Part shown: one piece after another, positions 35,001 to 45,693 of the stretch | Position numbering within the stretch: the stretch's first letter is position 1 | Layout: each line of letters opens with the position of its first letter | Assembly: GCF_000801105.2 (NCBI RefSeq) | Contig: NC_079514.1 | Location: 44,582,515 to 44,646,514, forward strand | Reading direction: 5' to 3' | DNA from: Raphanus sativus | Lineage: Eukaryota > Streptophyta > Magnoliopsida > Brassicales > Brassicaceae | Length of the DNA stretch: 64,000 nt | Position numbers and translations under genes: made by a program | The notes under the pieces: model-generated | Seen by the model: only the letters and a program-made list of their open reading frames with translations | What the model was told of the DNA's origin: nothing | Database searches by the model: none

Positions 35001-38000
35001 GTAATTTGGTGTCTTGTTGAACAGCTTCGCATATGGGGAATGGTTGTTGAGTACGGAAGAGGGTTGACGGTTTATCAAATAGACAGCTACTGCAAAAGCA
35101 TAAGTCCAGTACTCAGGCGGTATCAAGGCTTGATGGAGTAGAGTTAAACCGGTTTCAACAATATGGCGATGCTTCCGTTCGGCGATGCCATTATGTTCAG
35201 GAGTATGAGGTGGGGAGGTGAAGTGGGAGATGCCATGAGACGCCAAAAATGATCGCAATGCCAAGAACTCTCCTCCATTATCCGAGTAAAGGTTTCGGAT
35301 TGGAAGAGCAAAGTGTTTCTCAACCACTGCCTTGAACTGTATGAAAGTTTCTCGAACTTGGGACTTTTTCTGGAGAGGATATAACCATGTGTATCGGGTG
35401 AAATGATCAACAAAAACAAGATAATATTTGTAGTGATCAACAGAAATAATAGGAGAAGTCCAGACATCGGAATAAATGTACTGGAGAGGATGAGAAGAAG
35501 AAATCGTGTTTGTGTGAAAAGGAAGCTTATGACTTTTATTAATAAGACAATGAGAACAAGGTAATTGTTTTTGAGAAGAATTTGAAACTGGTAAAGAAAA
35601 CTGAGAAACAACAGATTGCAAAACAGAAAAAGATGGGTGTCCCAAGCGAGAGTGCCAATAGGTGATAGAGGTTTTTGGTGTGGGTGAAGCAAATAGGGTG
35701 ATGGTATTGCGGGAAGTTACTGGCCACTCGTACAACTCGTTCTTAGTTTTGCCTTGGAGCAACCGGTCCCCCGTGCTGAGATCCTTCACCTGAAAGTGGG
35801 CAGGAAAGAATTCAACAGACACATTGTTAGTATTGCACAAACGGTATACGGAGATAAGGTTTTTCTGTAAATTAGGCACATATAAAACATTTTGCAAGGG
35901 AAAGGATCGAGTTTGGGATTGAAGAAAAGAGGAACCAGTATGCGAGATGGGAATGCTCGAACCGTCAGCTATGGTGACTTCTTCTCCTCCAGTGTATGGT
36001 TGGTGAATCGCAAGATTGTTCAAGTCCGTAGTGAGATGATGAGTCGCACCACTATCCAGTATCCAATTGCTAGGATTGTACACTTGAGCCACTGCCATGT
36101 TTGCTCTAGGCTGCCACGAAGTTGGAGGTGGAGTGTTGTAGCGAGGACCAGTAGGCGGCACATACATGGAGTTTTGATTCTGAGAGCAACGCCGTGCACT
36201 ATGTCCGTGTGCACCACACAGCTGACACCGACCTTGGTAACCTCTAGGCGCTGAATCGGGGCGTGGCGTGAACTGCTGTTGCTGCCATGTCTGTCCACCT
36301 CTGTTTGTGTTCCGGTTCGAACCTTGATAGTTGTTGCGATTGGTGTTGTTCGAGGAGTTCCGGAACTGAGCAGCATTGGCAGTGATGGGAGAAGGCGAGG
36401 GAGTTGGAGTCTTGGTTTGAAGCTTGACTTCATGATTGAGCAATTTCTCATGGATCTCCGTAAGAGAGGGAGTGGTTTCTCTGCTTTCAATCTGGTCGAC
36501 AACCTGTTTGTAGTCTTCTGAGAGACCATCGAGTACAAACTCGATCTGATCTTCAATGTCAAAAGGCTTGCCTAATAACGCAAGCTGATCAAAACGTGTT
36601 GTGAAACCTTGAACATAGGCATCAATCGAGAGAGTGCCCTTTGTCCAAGACTTGACTTGTTGTCGGAGTTGCTTAACATGAGCACGGCTGGGCTTGGCGT
36701 AAGTCGCGGACAGAGTCTCCCAGATTTGAGCAGACGTCGTCGTCGTCGAGAGAATCGGTTGGATGGAAACTGTGATCGCTCCAAGTAGGGAACTGTAAAT
36801 CAGTTTATCCTGTCTCTTCCAGAGTGTATAAGCTTGATTGGTGGCAGGAACGCCATCAATGGTTACCGTCGGTGATGGTTGAACATTTGAGCCGTCGATG
36901 AATCCGGCAAGGTCATAACCATCGAGCAAAGCATGAACTTGACGGCTCCACATGAGGAAATTGGAGGCCGTAAGTTTCGTAACGTTAGTCATGTTAACGT
37001 TAAAGAGGTTCTGAGAATCAGTAGACACCAGAACTGTTTCATTTGATGAAGCTGGAGATGTTGACATCGCGAAGAAGACGATGAACAGTGACGAAAAAAA
37101 ATTTTTTTTTTTTTTTTTTTTTTGGTTTTGACGGCGTTGAATAAAAAAGTAGATCCCTAGGTATCAGTAGCTCTGATACCATATACAGAGATTGGCTAAA
37201 TTGAGTTTATTAGAATGTATAAGACAGTATATATACTGTGTACAACGACAAATACTAGGGATTACATATTTACTAATACACCCTTATACTAATGCTCTAC
37301 ATATTTTACTAACCAGAATATCAAAAAACCAAAAAATCGAATCGAAACCTAACTAGGGATTGAACACCCTCGGAAGCAATGAATAAAAATATCAGTTTAA
37401 ACCCGGTTCTGCCCACAATACATCTGTCTGAAATGTCTTGAGTTTTTTAATTAATGCGGCCCTTAATGTGGCAGTGCCTTTTAATGCAAGTTATTGGTAC
37501 GGTTAGATCTCTCGTGTATTAAATTTTTCTGATGACAGGACATATAACATTAAATGTGTCTGTATCTGTTTTTCTCGATTAGGGCATATGGTCAGAAAGA
37601 AACATCAAACCGAAGATAGAATTCTCTAAATTCTAGTCCAGTTTACCTACTAATTGCCTTTGTTTAATGACCCGACCCAAATCTGTATCATGGTTTGTCT
37701 CTTTTTAGGTTCTGCTAAATATATGTAGTGTTCCTTTTTTCACTATTCAGATTAAATTTTAGGTGAGAATAAACCGGTTCACTATATGGGGTGTACATAT
37801 TTAGAATGCAATATTTCCGTTATAGCTCATAAAAAGGTTGGGTTCTAAATCTTTTTTCTTTTTGATTAATCCGGGAGTATTCAAGACCTATGGAAGGGTC
37901 AGACTAATCTCTAAAGAAAAGTGCAGTTTATGGATAAACTATTTTTCCGGGTATGCAAATGAATCATAAAGCATGAGTTCATATCCGTGTAGTGTCTAGA

Positions 38001-38854
38001 AACATCATAACTTTCCTTCCGACAGGATTCGAATTCGTAATCTGAGTGTAAGAAGGAGTCTGTCCTTATCATTAGACCACAATGTTCTGGACAAGAGTTT
38101 CAAATCTTGTAATTATGTGTTACGTTTTACAAAAACGAGTTCATCATTTCATGAAAATCATAGCATAAATATTTCGATAACCTTAATTTTAAAGGTGTTT
38201 TCTGTTGTCAACTTGTAAAGTATCATATTTGTCTAAACTATCATTTATTGATTGCATAAACAATATCATAACTGTTATAGGCCTTTTGTATAGACGTCGG
38301 TCAATAATACATTCATAAATGGAGAGAGGGAGACTAAAGAATATGCAAACTAAAGAAGAGAGCATTGTTGTTTTTGTTAGAATAGGAAGATAAAATTCTT
38401 GTAGTCAAATTACCTGAACATAGATCAGAGGAGAGAAAGGCAACTCCGGTCCAACAGGTTGATGGTAAACCAGAAACTCATCAACGGACCGGTCCGGTTT
38501 ACTAAGCCACTCTTCCACCGTGAAATTGCATTCACCTTCCACGAAACGCGCACCACAGTCGTTGCATTTGATATACGGACGCCCCGAGTCTCTCCGCCAT
38601 AACCTTCCTGTGGTCCATGCGATCTGGTCGAACAGCTTGAACATAGCCTCCTTCACGTGTGTCACACTCAAGTCACGTGCCATCTCGGGCGTGTAAATGT
38701 ACGCCGCCTTGAGATAGTGGAGCTTCATAGCTAGGTCTAAACCGGTTGGTTCATGGGTCGTACCAGTTTCTGTCGGTCTGGTTGCACCCACCGTTGATAA
38801 CTTCATGTTGTATATAGAACCCTGACCCTGACCCTTTTCTTGAGATTGACCCAT
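27072..38854 (-). CDS. CER26: CER26, BAHD-like wax elongation factor, split by a 10.5-kb intron
   Basis: Exon 1 is 38854-38414 (147 codons, ending ...SPLIYVQ before GTAATT). Exon 2 is 27917-27072 (starting MTRFKC after ...TCCGCAG), together 428 residues, the length of Arabidopsis CER26 (At4g13840) as I recall it. The N-terminus MGQSQEKGQGQG, LSTVGATRPTETGTTHEPTG, CNDCGARFVEGEC and GKSPESVYCNVEGIGEEG mark the CER2/CER26 subfamily of BAHD proteins. CER26 works with the ketoacyl-CoA synthase CER6 in the ER to extend very-long-chain acyl-CoAs for cuticular wax. The BAHD catalytic His is replaced: SWANIMGD has Asn164 where HxxxD has His, with Asp168 kept, in line with a non-catalytic role. Both frames are open. 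The intron holds a copia retrotransposon, a SINE and repeats; whether it is still spliced efficiently is unknown. Confidence 0.93.
28185..29385. mobile_element. Possible non-autonomous element with imperfect inverted ends
   Basis: The left side reads gattgttcacagc...gtttttggtttttgg. The right side, read inversely, reads gatgattgtttatacagtttttgg. Runs of aaaccaaaaacc/ggtttttggttt occur in inverted orientation at both ends. No target duplication could be fixed. It may be a decayed Mutator-like element. Confidence 0.3.
30963..31157. repeat. Tandem duplication of about 94 bp
   Basis: The segment beginning ttgttacatcataagtattt at 30963 is repeated directly from 31057, through the shared aaaatacttatgaagcgtag and ttatatac ends. 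The copies differ by a few substitutions and short indels. Confidence 0.9.
31169..31193. repeat. C25 homopolymer
   Basis: Twenty-five consecutive C residues follow GGGTATA, inside the CER26 intron. Confidence 0.95.
31648..32039. repeat. Tandem duplication of about 185 bp plus TA microsatellite
   Basis: Copy 1 (31648-31832) and copy 2 (31833 to about 32000) share aagcaattaaggcggttca, gcacaatatgattttagtaa and aaccgaacagatacacttt. Copy 2 runs into an (AT)n tract of about 39 bp ending at 32039. Confidence 0.88.
32666..32785 (-). repeat. 3' LTR of copia element (120 bp)
   Basis: On the minus strand it starts TGTAGAGCATTAG and ends ...CTCTGTATA. I see no difference from the 120-bp copy at 37182-37301. 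Confidence 0.95.
32793..37067 (-). pseudogene. Copia gag-pol polyprotein with one in-frame stop
   Basis: A frame of 1246 codons runs from 37067 to a TGA at 33327-33329. The same frame then continues open to a stop at 32793-32795. Domains in order: Gag (TASNFLMWSRQVHALLDG near the start); CCHC zinc knuckle (CQLCGAHGHSARRC, about residue 280); aspartic protease (DSGATHHLT, about 335); integrase HHCC and catalytic core (GHPS...CSHCLINKSHK; SDNGGEF); reverse transcriptase with YVDD (about 1100); and, past the stop, RNase H with the copia C-terminal motif ADALTKPLA. The TGA is in a CpG context, as expected of C-to-T decay. It separates RNase H from the rest, so this copy probably cannot mobilise itself. 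Confidence 0.93.
37182..37301 (-). repeat. 5' LTR of copia element (120 bp)
   Basis: The promoter-side LTR, next to the primer-binding site at 37170-37181. A poly-T run (about 37100-37123) lies between it and the gag start. Confidence 0.95.
37850..38097 (-). mobile_element. tRNA-derived SINE
   Basis: The minus strand begins with a pol III-type head: an A-box-like GTGGTCTAATGATAAGG (about 38090-38070) and a B-box-like ATTCGAATCC (about 38028-38037). A body follows that ends ...CCCGGATTAATC and an A-rich tail (about 37850-37870). The tRNA part cannot fold as a full tRNA and the A-tail marks retroposition, so this is a SINE, not a tRNA gene. It lies in the CER26 intron in the same orientation as the gene. 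Confidence 0.6.
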
Positions 38855-39020
38855 GATGCTCAGTTGAGTTAAGCTTATTATATGTATGATCTTGAACTAA
38901 CTAGTTAATATATGTATACATTTCTCTCTCTTTGTGATTTGTAATATATATTTGTAGGTGATGGATCTGATGAGGCTATTGTGTCTATATGTATATATAG
39001 AGCAGAGGCGCTTGATGGTG
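38855..39020 (-). promoter_or_regulatory. CER26: CER26 promoter and 5' leader
   Basis: On the minus strand, TATATATACATATAG (about 39000-38985) is a TATA region some 135 bp before the start codon at 38854. CTCTCTCT-type pyrimidine repeats lie within the leader. No specific transcription factor site can be claimed. Confidence 0.5.
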
Positions 39021-39123
39021 GTAAGTTATAATGTTACACGTAGGTGAAACCGTTTAATTAACTTTCTTTTTCCTGATAAGTTGATGTCCTAAGTAGGGAC
39101 ATATCCAGAATGAGTTTTAGCTG

Positions 39124-39213
39124 AAAGTATTATCATGGGATTTGAGTTAGTCGGAAGCATTATAGTGGGTTTTGAATTAATCGGGGAATATTATCATGGA
39201 CTTCGAGTTAATA
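39124..39213. repeat. Three imperfect tandem units of about 31 bp upstream of CER26
   Basis: Units begin aagtattatcatgggattt, aagcattatagtgggtttt and aatattatcatggacttcg, each ending in gagttagtcg or a close variant. They start about 270 bp upstream of the CER26 start codon. Confidence 0.75.
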
Positions 39214-41534
39214 ACTTAAAGAAAATAAAGCTTTAGTCGGGGCATTTGACTCATGCCCACGTCCCTGCCCCTGGTCCCAAGGATTCAATACTATTTAACA
39301 CCTACAAGTCTTTGTGTTTTAAAAACGAACAATAAGCCCGAGCTATAAGTCTTTGCATGGAGAATAAAAGCTCCTCAAAAGATACATTTTTGTTTGGTAG
39401 ATCAGTTATGTAACAGTAATAAAGAATCTGATATGATAATATCATATGCGCTGTGATAACTGTTATCCTACATGTGGGGATTTTGATATAATTATGTCAT
39501 CTTTAAGTGTCCAGACATAGACATGGCCACTTTTGACAATTCCAACCAGACAAGATATCTTTCTGTTACTGAATGTATACAATATGAATCATCTCCATTT
39601 TTTAGGAATATAAATTTTAAGGACTCGTAACTAGATATAAATATTTATTTTTGGATAATCTGATATCTCGGGGCAATAGAAACGATAAATTATTCGAAAA
39701 AGTAGACAAGGAGTCAAGGATCTTGTAGAGCTACTCAGGACATGTTCTCACCGAATGTGATGTCCCTACAACATCACAAACATTAATTAATTCTATTTTT
39801 CCATAGATCTACATCTGTTTTCTTTCCATATTTTGTCTCTTCTTCTTTTTTTTTGGTCAAGATTTGAGATTATCTATTTTTCTATAAATCTACGCGTATG
39901 TGTAAAACCTTCCGCATGGTTTAAAATAAAATGGAACTAGAACTTTTTTTGGGAAACTAATTGATTATAGGGATGTCAGTTTTTCTTGACCCAATTTGAC
40001 ATATCTATTCTATTAAAATAGTATAAGGTCCAATTGATAAATATTTGGTTCAATAACATATTTTATTTATTTAAAAGATTATTATATCAAATAAAATTAA
40101 TACTAATTTAAATGTGATTACACAAAAATCTAAATATAAAAATTAAAAAATTTCCAAAAAAAAAAATTAAATAACTTTTAGCCTTTGAAAAAGCGAGTCA
40201 AATTCTAGTATTCCTTTTATTTTTGTTTGTAAGTAATTTTAGTAAAAAAAGTTGTTTCACAATATAAGTAGTTTACATATTTCAATATATTATTTTCATT
40301 TATCAATATTGTGTAATCATTGAAATAATGTTAAGTTTTTTATCATTAGTTGAATTAATTGATTAAATGATATTTAAAAAATAATAATAATTTTCTAAAT
40401 ATTTGTGTTTTTAAACAAAGCTACTTACAATTAGAAATATAAGGAATATGATCTATAGACATAGGTTTAGTTCAACTATTTTAATACAATTATTAAATCT
40501 TTTTTTCTTGAAACTTACAATTATTAAATCTTCTTACTAATCATTTAAGAAAATCATTTTAATCAAATACTATGACTACAAGAAAAACACAAATATAAGT
40601 AAAAAACATAAATATGAAAGTTAAATTTTTAAAATAAATATAAAACAAAAATATATATGTTGTTTGAAAAACAGGTCAGAATTTACTACTTTTTGTTAGT
40701 TATCGACTTTGTTGGGTGAGTGCCTCCCTTTTTCTGGTTCGTGTTAACATCGGTGAGTGACTCCTAGGGCTGTTTCAGATTAAGTGTCGTTTTAGGGAAA
40801 ACATTTTCGTTTCAAAATAAATGTCGTTTTAGAATTTTAATGCAAAAGTTATTAATAAGATTCTCCAATTTATTTTTCTATTGGTTGAATGGTGATTATG
40901 TGTATATGTAATTATGTTTTTATCTTGAAAATATATAAAATTACATGTTTTATTAATAAGGAAATTAGAGTCCGTATACATAAGAAAAGGAAAAAAAGTT
41001 TATACCCATAGCACTACTTTGGCTATGATATGTTATATATTGTTGTGTAAAGTGCCAAAAATATTTTTTCTAGGCACGTGTAAACACCAACGAATGTTTG
41101 ATCTCTTTATCCTGAAAATGAAAAATTTGTTTCTACTTTATAATATCTTGCATACGGCAAAAAGAGGGATTGTAAGAAAGTGTGTGGAAATCTGAGTTTG
41201 AGAACAGAGAAGCTAAATCAAATATAAATGGTTCGGCTGTGCGGCATACGTAGGATATCATTTTTTTTAATTTGAAAACTGGAAATTGTTTTCACAGAAG
41301 ATCCGTTGCACAAAAAAAAAGTTTTCACAGAAGATCTAGGTGAAAAGAACGATGGATTGAATTGGGGAAGAAGATGAACAGTATCATGCGTCATATGTTT
41401 CATACTATTTTAAATTACAGTATAGTATGATACATTTCTTTTTCTCTTCTTTTGCATTTGTATCTCCTTCTGTGCCTCCTGATTCTTCTTATTCACTACT
41501 TGATCAGTTACACTGTTTTGTTCTCCAATACCGT
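39214..41534. other. Intergenic AT-rich region
   Basis: No gene is supported. A MITE-like half element with gtcgttttagggaaaacatt and ttttctattggttgaatggt lies at about 40770-41000, related to the fragment at 12535-12671. The rest is AT-rich and unassigned. Confidence 0.4.
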
Positions 41535-43006
41535 TGATGTTAGGAGTTTTGAGGCTCCTAAGTCAAATGATAGTATAGTGGTAGTAAGTTGTTGAACCAA
41601 TTCTGAGGGATTCAAATGCAGAGAAAATGCAAGTATTTGCCTAATCTAAGTGCAGCCAGTGATTTGATGATTTCTAAACTAATGATTAAAGCTAATGCAA
41701 AGCAATAAAAATGATACTTTTAAGCTATTGGAAAGGGGAACTCATGGGTATAGAGATTTAGACATTGGGTGATCAGGTTTCGAACTAAGGAATGTAAGTG
41801 AAAAATCAAACTATCAACCTTAAGCCTAGACACAATTCTAAGCAAGCTCTATGTCTAGATGAATGCTCATTTGCTAACATGTCTCAAACATCAAATGTCT
41901 TTGGTTGAATAACATGCAAGCAATCATTACTAACAAGTCTATTAGCTATCTTAGCATCTTTAACAACAAATCTCTTTGGCAAAGTACACTAAAAGCCTAG
42001 GAGAGTTGACTCAGGCATTTCATCAAACACCTGTCGGGTGAGAAATGCCTAGAGATCACCCTTTGAGTGGCCTACTCAAATGATGCATTAAGATCACTCT
42101 ACTATGCAAGGAACAAGTATGATCTATACCTAAAACATCCTAGAACTAGCCTAATCACCCTTAATCACCCTAACCCATGAATCCAAAGGTGATTACTCAC
42201 TAATCTCCATGATTCCTCTTAAACCCATGGTGGATTTCAGATGAATCATATAGAGAACTAGAAAAGAAAATCACAAGAACACAAGAACAATCAAATCCAA
42301 AAGAGAACTTTCTTCAAAGAGTTTTGTGTATTCAATAGATAAAAGATAAAAATGCCAAATGGTGGCTACATAGTACTTAAACATTAGGTTTTCCAAGTGC
42401 AAAAACGTGCACAACAATTGCAAAAAGGTCCTTGAAAAATAATAAAATCGTGCAGCAGATAACGCGGAGCGACCTCAGAGGGTCACTCCAGGAGGTCGCT
42501 CTGGGGTTGGGAGCGACCTTGGGGGGTCACTCTGAGAGGTCGCTCCAGCCTCCATTTTTGTGTCTCCGGGCGATGAAAACGCGAGCGACTTAGGTGGGTC
42601 GCTCTGGTTGGTCGCTCTGGTTGGGAGCTACCTTAGGGGGTCGCTCCGGAAGGTCACTCTGCGGTTCTCGACCATGATGGATATGCCTCTAGTAAATTGA
42701 TCGTAACTTCTCCATTACATCTCCAAATGACTTGAAACCACTTCCATTAGAAAGCTAACTCAATTTTCTGTGTCTCCACAAAATCTTAGAAACAGAAGAT
42801 TTCTCTAAGGCCTCCATCCATGCTCATCTTTCACCCCCTTTTGATCACATTGCTTCCAAATGTCTCCAAGAACTCCATGTGGTGTTCCAATACCTGATAG
42901 AGACATATGTATGCCAAATGCAACCTAAACATGTCTAAATCCTAATTTATATGATGCAAATGCTTATGAATGAATAGCTAAAACAATGCAAATATGCAAG
43001 ATATCA
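41535..43006 (-). mobile_element. Gypsy (Athila-like) LTR, about 1.47 kb
   Basis: The segment opens TGATGTTAGGAGTTTTGAGG and closes ...GCAAGATATCA, i.e. TG...CA ends. On its right the minus strand reads GTGTGGGGGAGT, a polypurine tract directly before the LTR, so it is the 3' LTR of a minus-strand element. The size and the following text (cccccacactagtcctttacttgtcc on plus) resemble Brassicaceae Athila/gypsy elements. It contains a GC-rich cluster of ggtcgctc/gagcgacc words at 42470-42665. The left partner LTR and coding region are absent from the window. Confidence 0.55.
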
Positions 43007-44976
43007 ACTCCCCCACACTAGTCCTTTACTTGTCCACAAGTAAACTTTCAAGAACCAAGGAGAAAATGTTTGAAGATGGGGACTCATAACCAAAAGAAAC
43101 TCTTCTTAGTTCTCAACTTAACAACTTTGCATAATCATACCAAATAAGGAAGATGGGTCCTGTGTGGGAAAGGAAAAGAAATCGTGAGACATGGACTAAG
43201 GTGTTCATATTCCTATTTAAAGCATTCAAGGAATGGCTTTATTACACAAGGATACTCACAAAGACCAAGGAACAGATTATAAGGAGATATACTCCTATGT
43301 GGTGGATGCTACTACAAATCCGAAAGTGATAAATGTCTGGATATAAGAAAAGGGAAATGTAGTAAGCAGCATGATTGATCACTGGATAAAGAAATGATAA
43401 GAGTATCAGAAAGATGAGAAAAGAAATTCTCATAGAATAGTTTTGTTCCTAAGCTATTCATGGACTGAAACGAAAGGCAGCTGCATATAAGGCATATAAT
43501 GCATGTAAAGGATAAAGACTAAGTAATACTTAGTGAAAGGAGTTCTATAAGAACGTCCCTGAACACTCCATGCATATATTATGAAGGAAATTCCTTGTGT
43601 TCATACTTAAAGAAAGGATGATTAGATTGATTGATTCTTGGACAGGCTATGATAAGAATACAATGATCTACAGTGGAGATGATAGCCATGAATATGTATT
43701 GAGATCTATGATCCAAAGTACCAAGAATAGAATGTGATATGGTCAAAAGAGAATAAGAGGATGAATCCATCAGATTCACGACCAAAGACCCATATCAACT
43801 AGGATCACGTCCAACCTAGTTCGACCTTAATCATCTTGGTTCTAGTCCAGCCCGTTCCGATCCGTTCCCTTCGGTCTTGTCCGACCTGAAACGTCCATAG
43901 TAAGGGGAACGGCATATTGATCCAAAAGTGGCTTAGTTTTGATGAACATCAAATTATAGCATGATAGCCATTCATGAACAAGTTATGGACATATAATAAA
44001 GAAGGTTCATGAAGAGTTTGGTCAAAAGCTATGAACGGGACACACACAATGGACATAGCATGATCCGAGTAGATCATGGATATACTAAGGCATTCATGGT
44101 CGAAATTTATCTAAGAAAGATAGACCATGTAATCATCTCGGTCTTGTTCCGGCCCCGTTCCGGCTTGGTCTCCTCGATCCTGTTCCGACTAAACCGGTTC
44201 CAGTGACCACTATATTCAAATCGTGGTATGGCTATGGACAAGGCATGTGTCCTTGGTCCATGAAAGACTTTACATAAGTACTTTTAAGACTTATGCACAT
44301 CCGACCAAAAAAATGTATTGATATGATTGGCGCCTTGATATGGCAAGCCATACTAGGTCGGATAAGTTTTATGGATATGTTCAGACCATAAGACATTGAT
44401 ACTAAAGCCATACACGTCCCCTGCCATAAGTGTTATTGGCACTTTACTTAGATAAATTTGGCATGTCCGAACATGAGACAATGGGACATGATCAATATAT
44501 CCTAAGTTACCTTCTAAGGAACTAAAAGTTTGAGATTGATTTATACTAACCAAACCCAAAAGAAAAGGGATTGTTTGGTTTTAATAAATGTTACAGGTTT
44601 ATACAAGGTCTCAAACAGGTTATACACATTTGGAGAATGATGAAGAAGCACAAAGTACTACAAGTTCAGTCATGAGAAATGTTAGCCGACTTCTTCACCA
44701 TGTCTACACCAACTACACATCTATGAAGTCTACCTATCCGTTTGGGACGTGGCAACAGAAGGACCAGTTCAAGACTTGGCGCCCATGAAAGCTAAACCAT
44801 CAAAGTGTCCATGCGCCAGACTTGAAGAACGGAGGTCCAGAACAGGGGGAGTAGTGTGTGTTGTACTCTTTTTCCTTCACTTCGGTTTTGTCCCACTGGG
44901 TTTTCCGAGTAAGGTTTTAATGAGGCAACATTAAGCACACTACAAGTTCTATATGGTTCTGGCATCCAAGGGGGAG
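43007..44976. other. Remnants of LTR retrotransposon internal sequence
   Basis: 43007 to about 43260 continues the gypsy 3' internal region. The rest, up to the polypurine tract AAGGGGGAG at 44969-44976, is the 3' non-coding part of the copia element whose LTR follows. It includes words such as ccgttccgatccgttccc and ggtcttgtccgacc (43800-44200). No pol domain can be recognised. Confidence 0.45.
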
Positions 44977-45129
44977 TGTTATGAATATTATGTTTATGGA
45001 TGTCCAGCCCATTAGATATTTACTTGTAATCTTGGTCCGTTTATGGCCCATTGTATTTAGGCCCATGTCGCCATGTATTTCCTATATAAGGAACACTTTG
45101 ATTCAATAATAAAACACAGTTTCACAACA
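44977..45129 (+). mobile_element. Copia-type 3' LTR (about 153 bp)
   Basis: Starts TGTTATGAATATTATG directly after the polypurine tract AAGGGGGAG, contains CCTATATAAGGAACAC (TATA) and an AATAAAA signal, and ends TTTCACAACA. No matching 5' LTR occurs in the window. A truncated element. Confidence 0.65.
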
Positions 45130-45169
45130 ACAATAAAAAATTAAGTCACTCACTGGTTCGGTAAGCGGT

Positions 45170-45693
45170 TTAACTAGTTTACAGGTTTAAGGGATTGAAC
45201 GTGTTTCATAGAGTTGTCACGAACAGACAAAACACGAACCAGATTACCTATTGGGTTAGGAAGTTCGACTGTGGATCCAGATGAAGAAGAAAAAATTTGC
45301 ATGTACAGTATAAATTCTTTAAATTAATACTCTATAAATTAATATATGCTAAAACCTTTCTATAAAATAATTTATTTTATATAGATAAATTAATAATCTC
45401 TATAAATTAATAAATTATTTTGGTTTAGTCACAACATTATTAATTTATAAAGGTTTCACGGTAGTTTTAATTTTCAATATTTACAAAATATAGATACAAT
45501 TTTTTGTTTATTATATATAATTAATTATTATTTACATTTTAAATATACAATTATATGGGGGTAGGAGGGTGTGATCATTGCCATTTTCACTGTCACTGAG
45601 AACTAAGGAATCTTCATACACGGGTTTAAGGGATGTAACAGGTTTCATAGAGTTTTCACTAACAGAGAAAACCCAAACCGTATTACTTACCGG
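45170..45693. repeat. Duplicated segment upstream of the RLP pseudogene
   Basis: The stretch 45185-45300 (ggtttaagggattgaacg ... attgggttaggaagttcgac) matches 45623-45693 continued at 47736-47800. 45470-45630 (aatatttacaaaatata ... atcattgccattttcactgt) matches 47795-48210. The two copies are tandem; the second is split by a hAT element. The first copy also holds an extra AT-rich MITE-like insert at about 45310-45460 (ctataaattaata in both orientations). Confidence 0.75.

Larger units (their letters stand above)
32666..37301 (-). mobile_element. Full-length Ty1/copia LTR retrotransposon in the CER26 intron
   Basis: A 4636-bp element with both LTRs and a 5-bp target duplication TATTT (32661-32665 and 37302-37306). 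Read on the minus strand: 5' LTR 37301-37182; a primer-binding site TGGTATCAGAGC (37181-37170) immediately after it, complementary to initiator-Met tRNA; one long gag-pol frame; a polypurine tract GAGGGGGTG (about 32794-32786); and the 3' LTR 32785-32666. It has the same transcriptional direction as CER26. The LTRs are only 120 bp and identical to each other, which suggests recent insertion. One stop codon interrupts the polyprotein. Confidence 0.95.
27918..38413 (-). other. CER26: Giant CER26 intron
   Basis: 10,496 bp between a GT donor (38413-38412) and an AG acceptor (27919-27918). Contents by position: AT-rich DNA with a putative inverted-repeat element (28185-29385); AT-rich sequence with no gene (29386-30960); tandem repeats and a C25 run (30963-32040); decayed AT-rich sequence with aaaccgaa words, which appears to be an older repeat split by the copia element (31640-32665 and 37302-37375); the copia element itself (32666-37301); an unassigned stretch (37376-37849); and a SINE (37850-38097). 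From memory the Arabidopsis intron is short, so nearly all of this was acquired. Confidence 0.85.

Noticed and set aside
38025..38095. Possible tRNA gene on the minus strand
   Set aside because: Box A- and B-like words are present but no cloverleaf can be formed and an A-rich tail follows, so it was called a SINE head.
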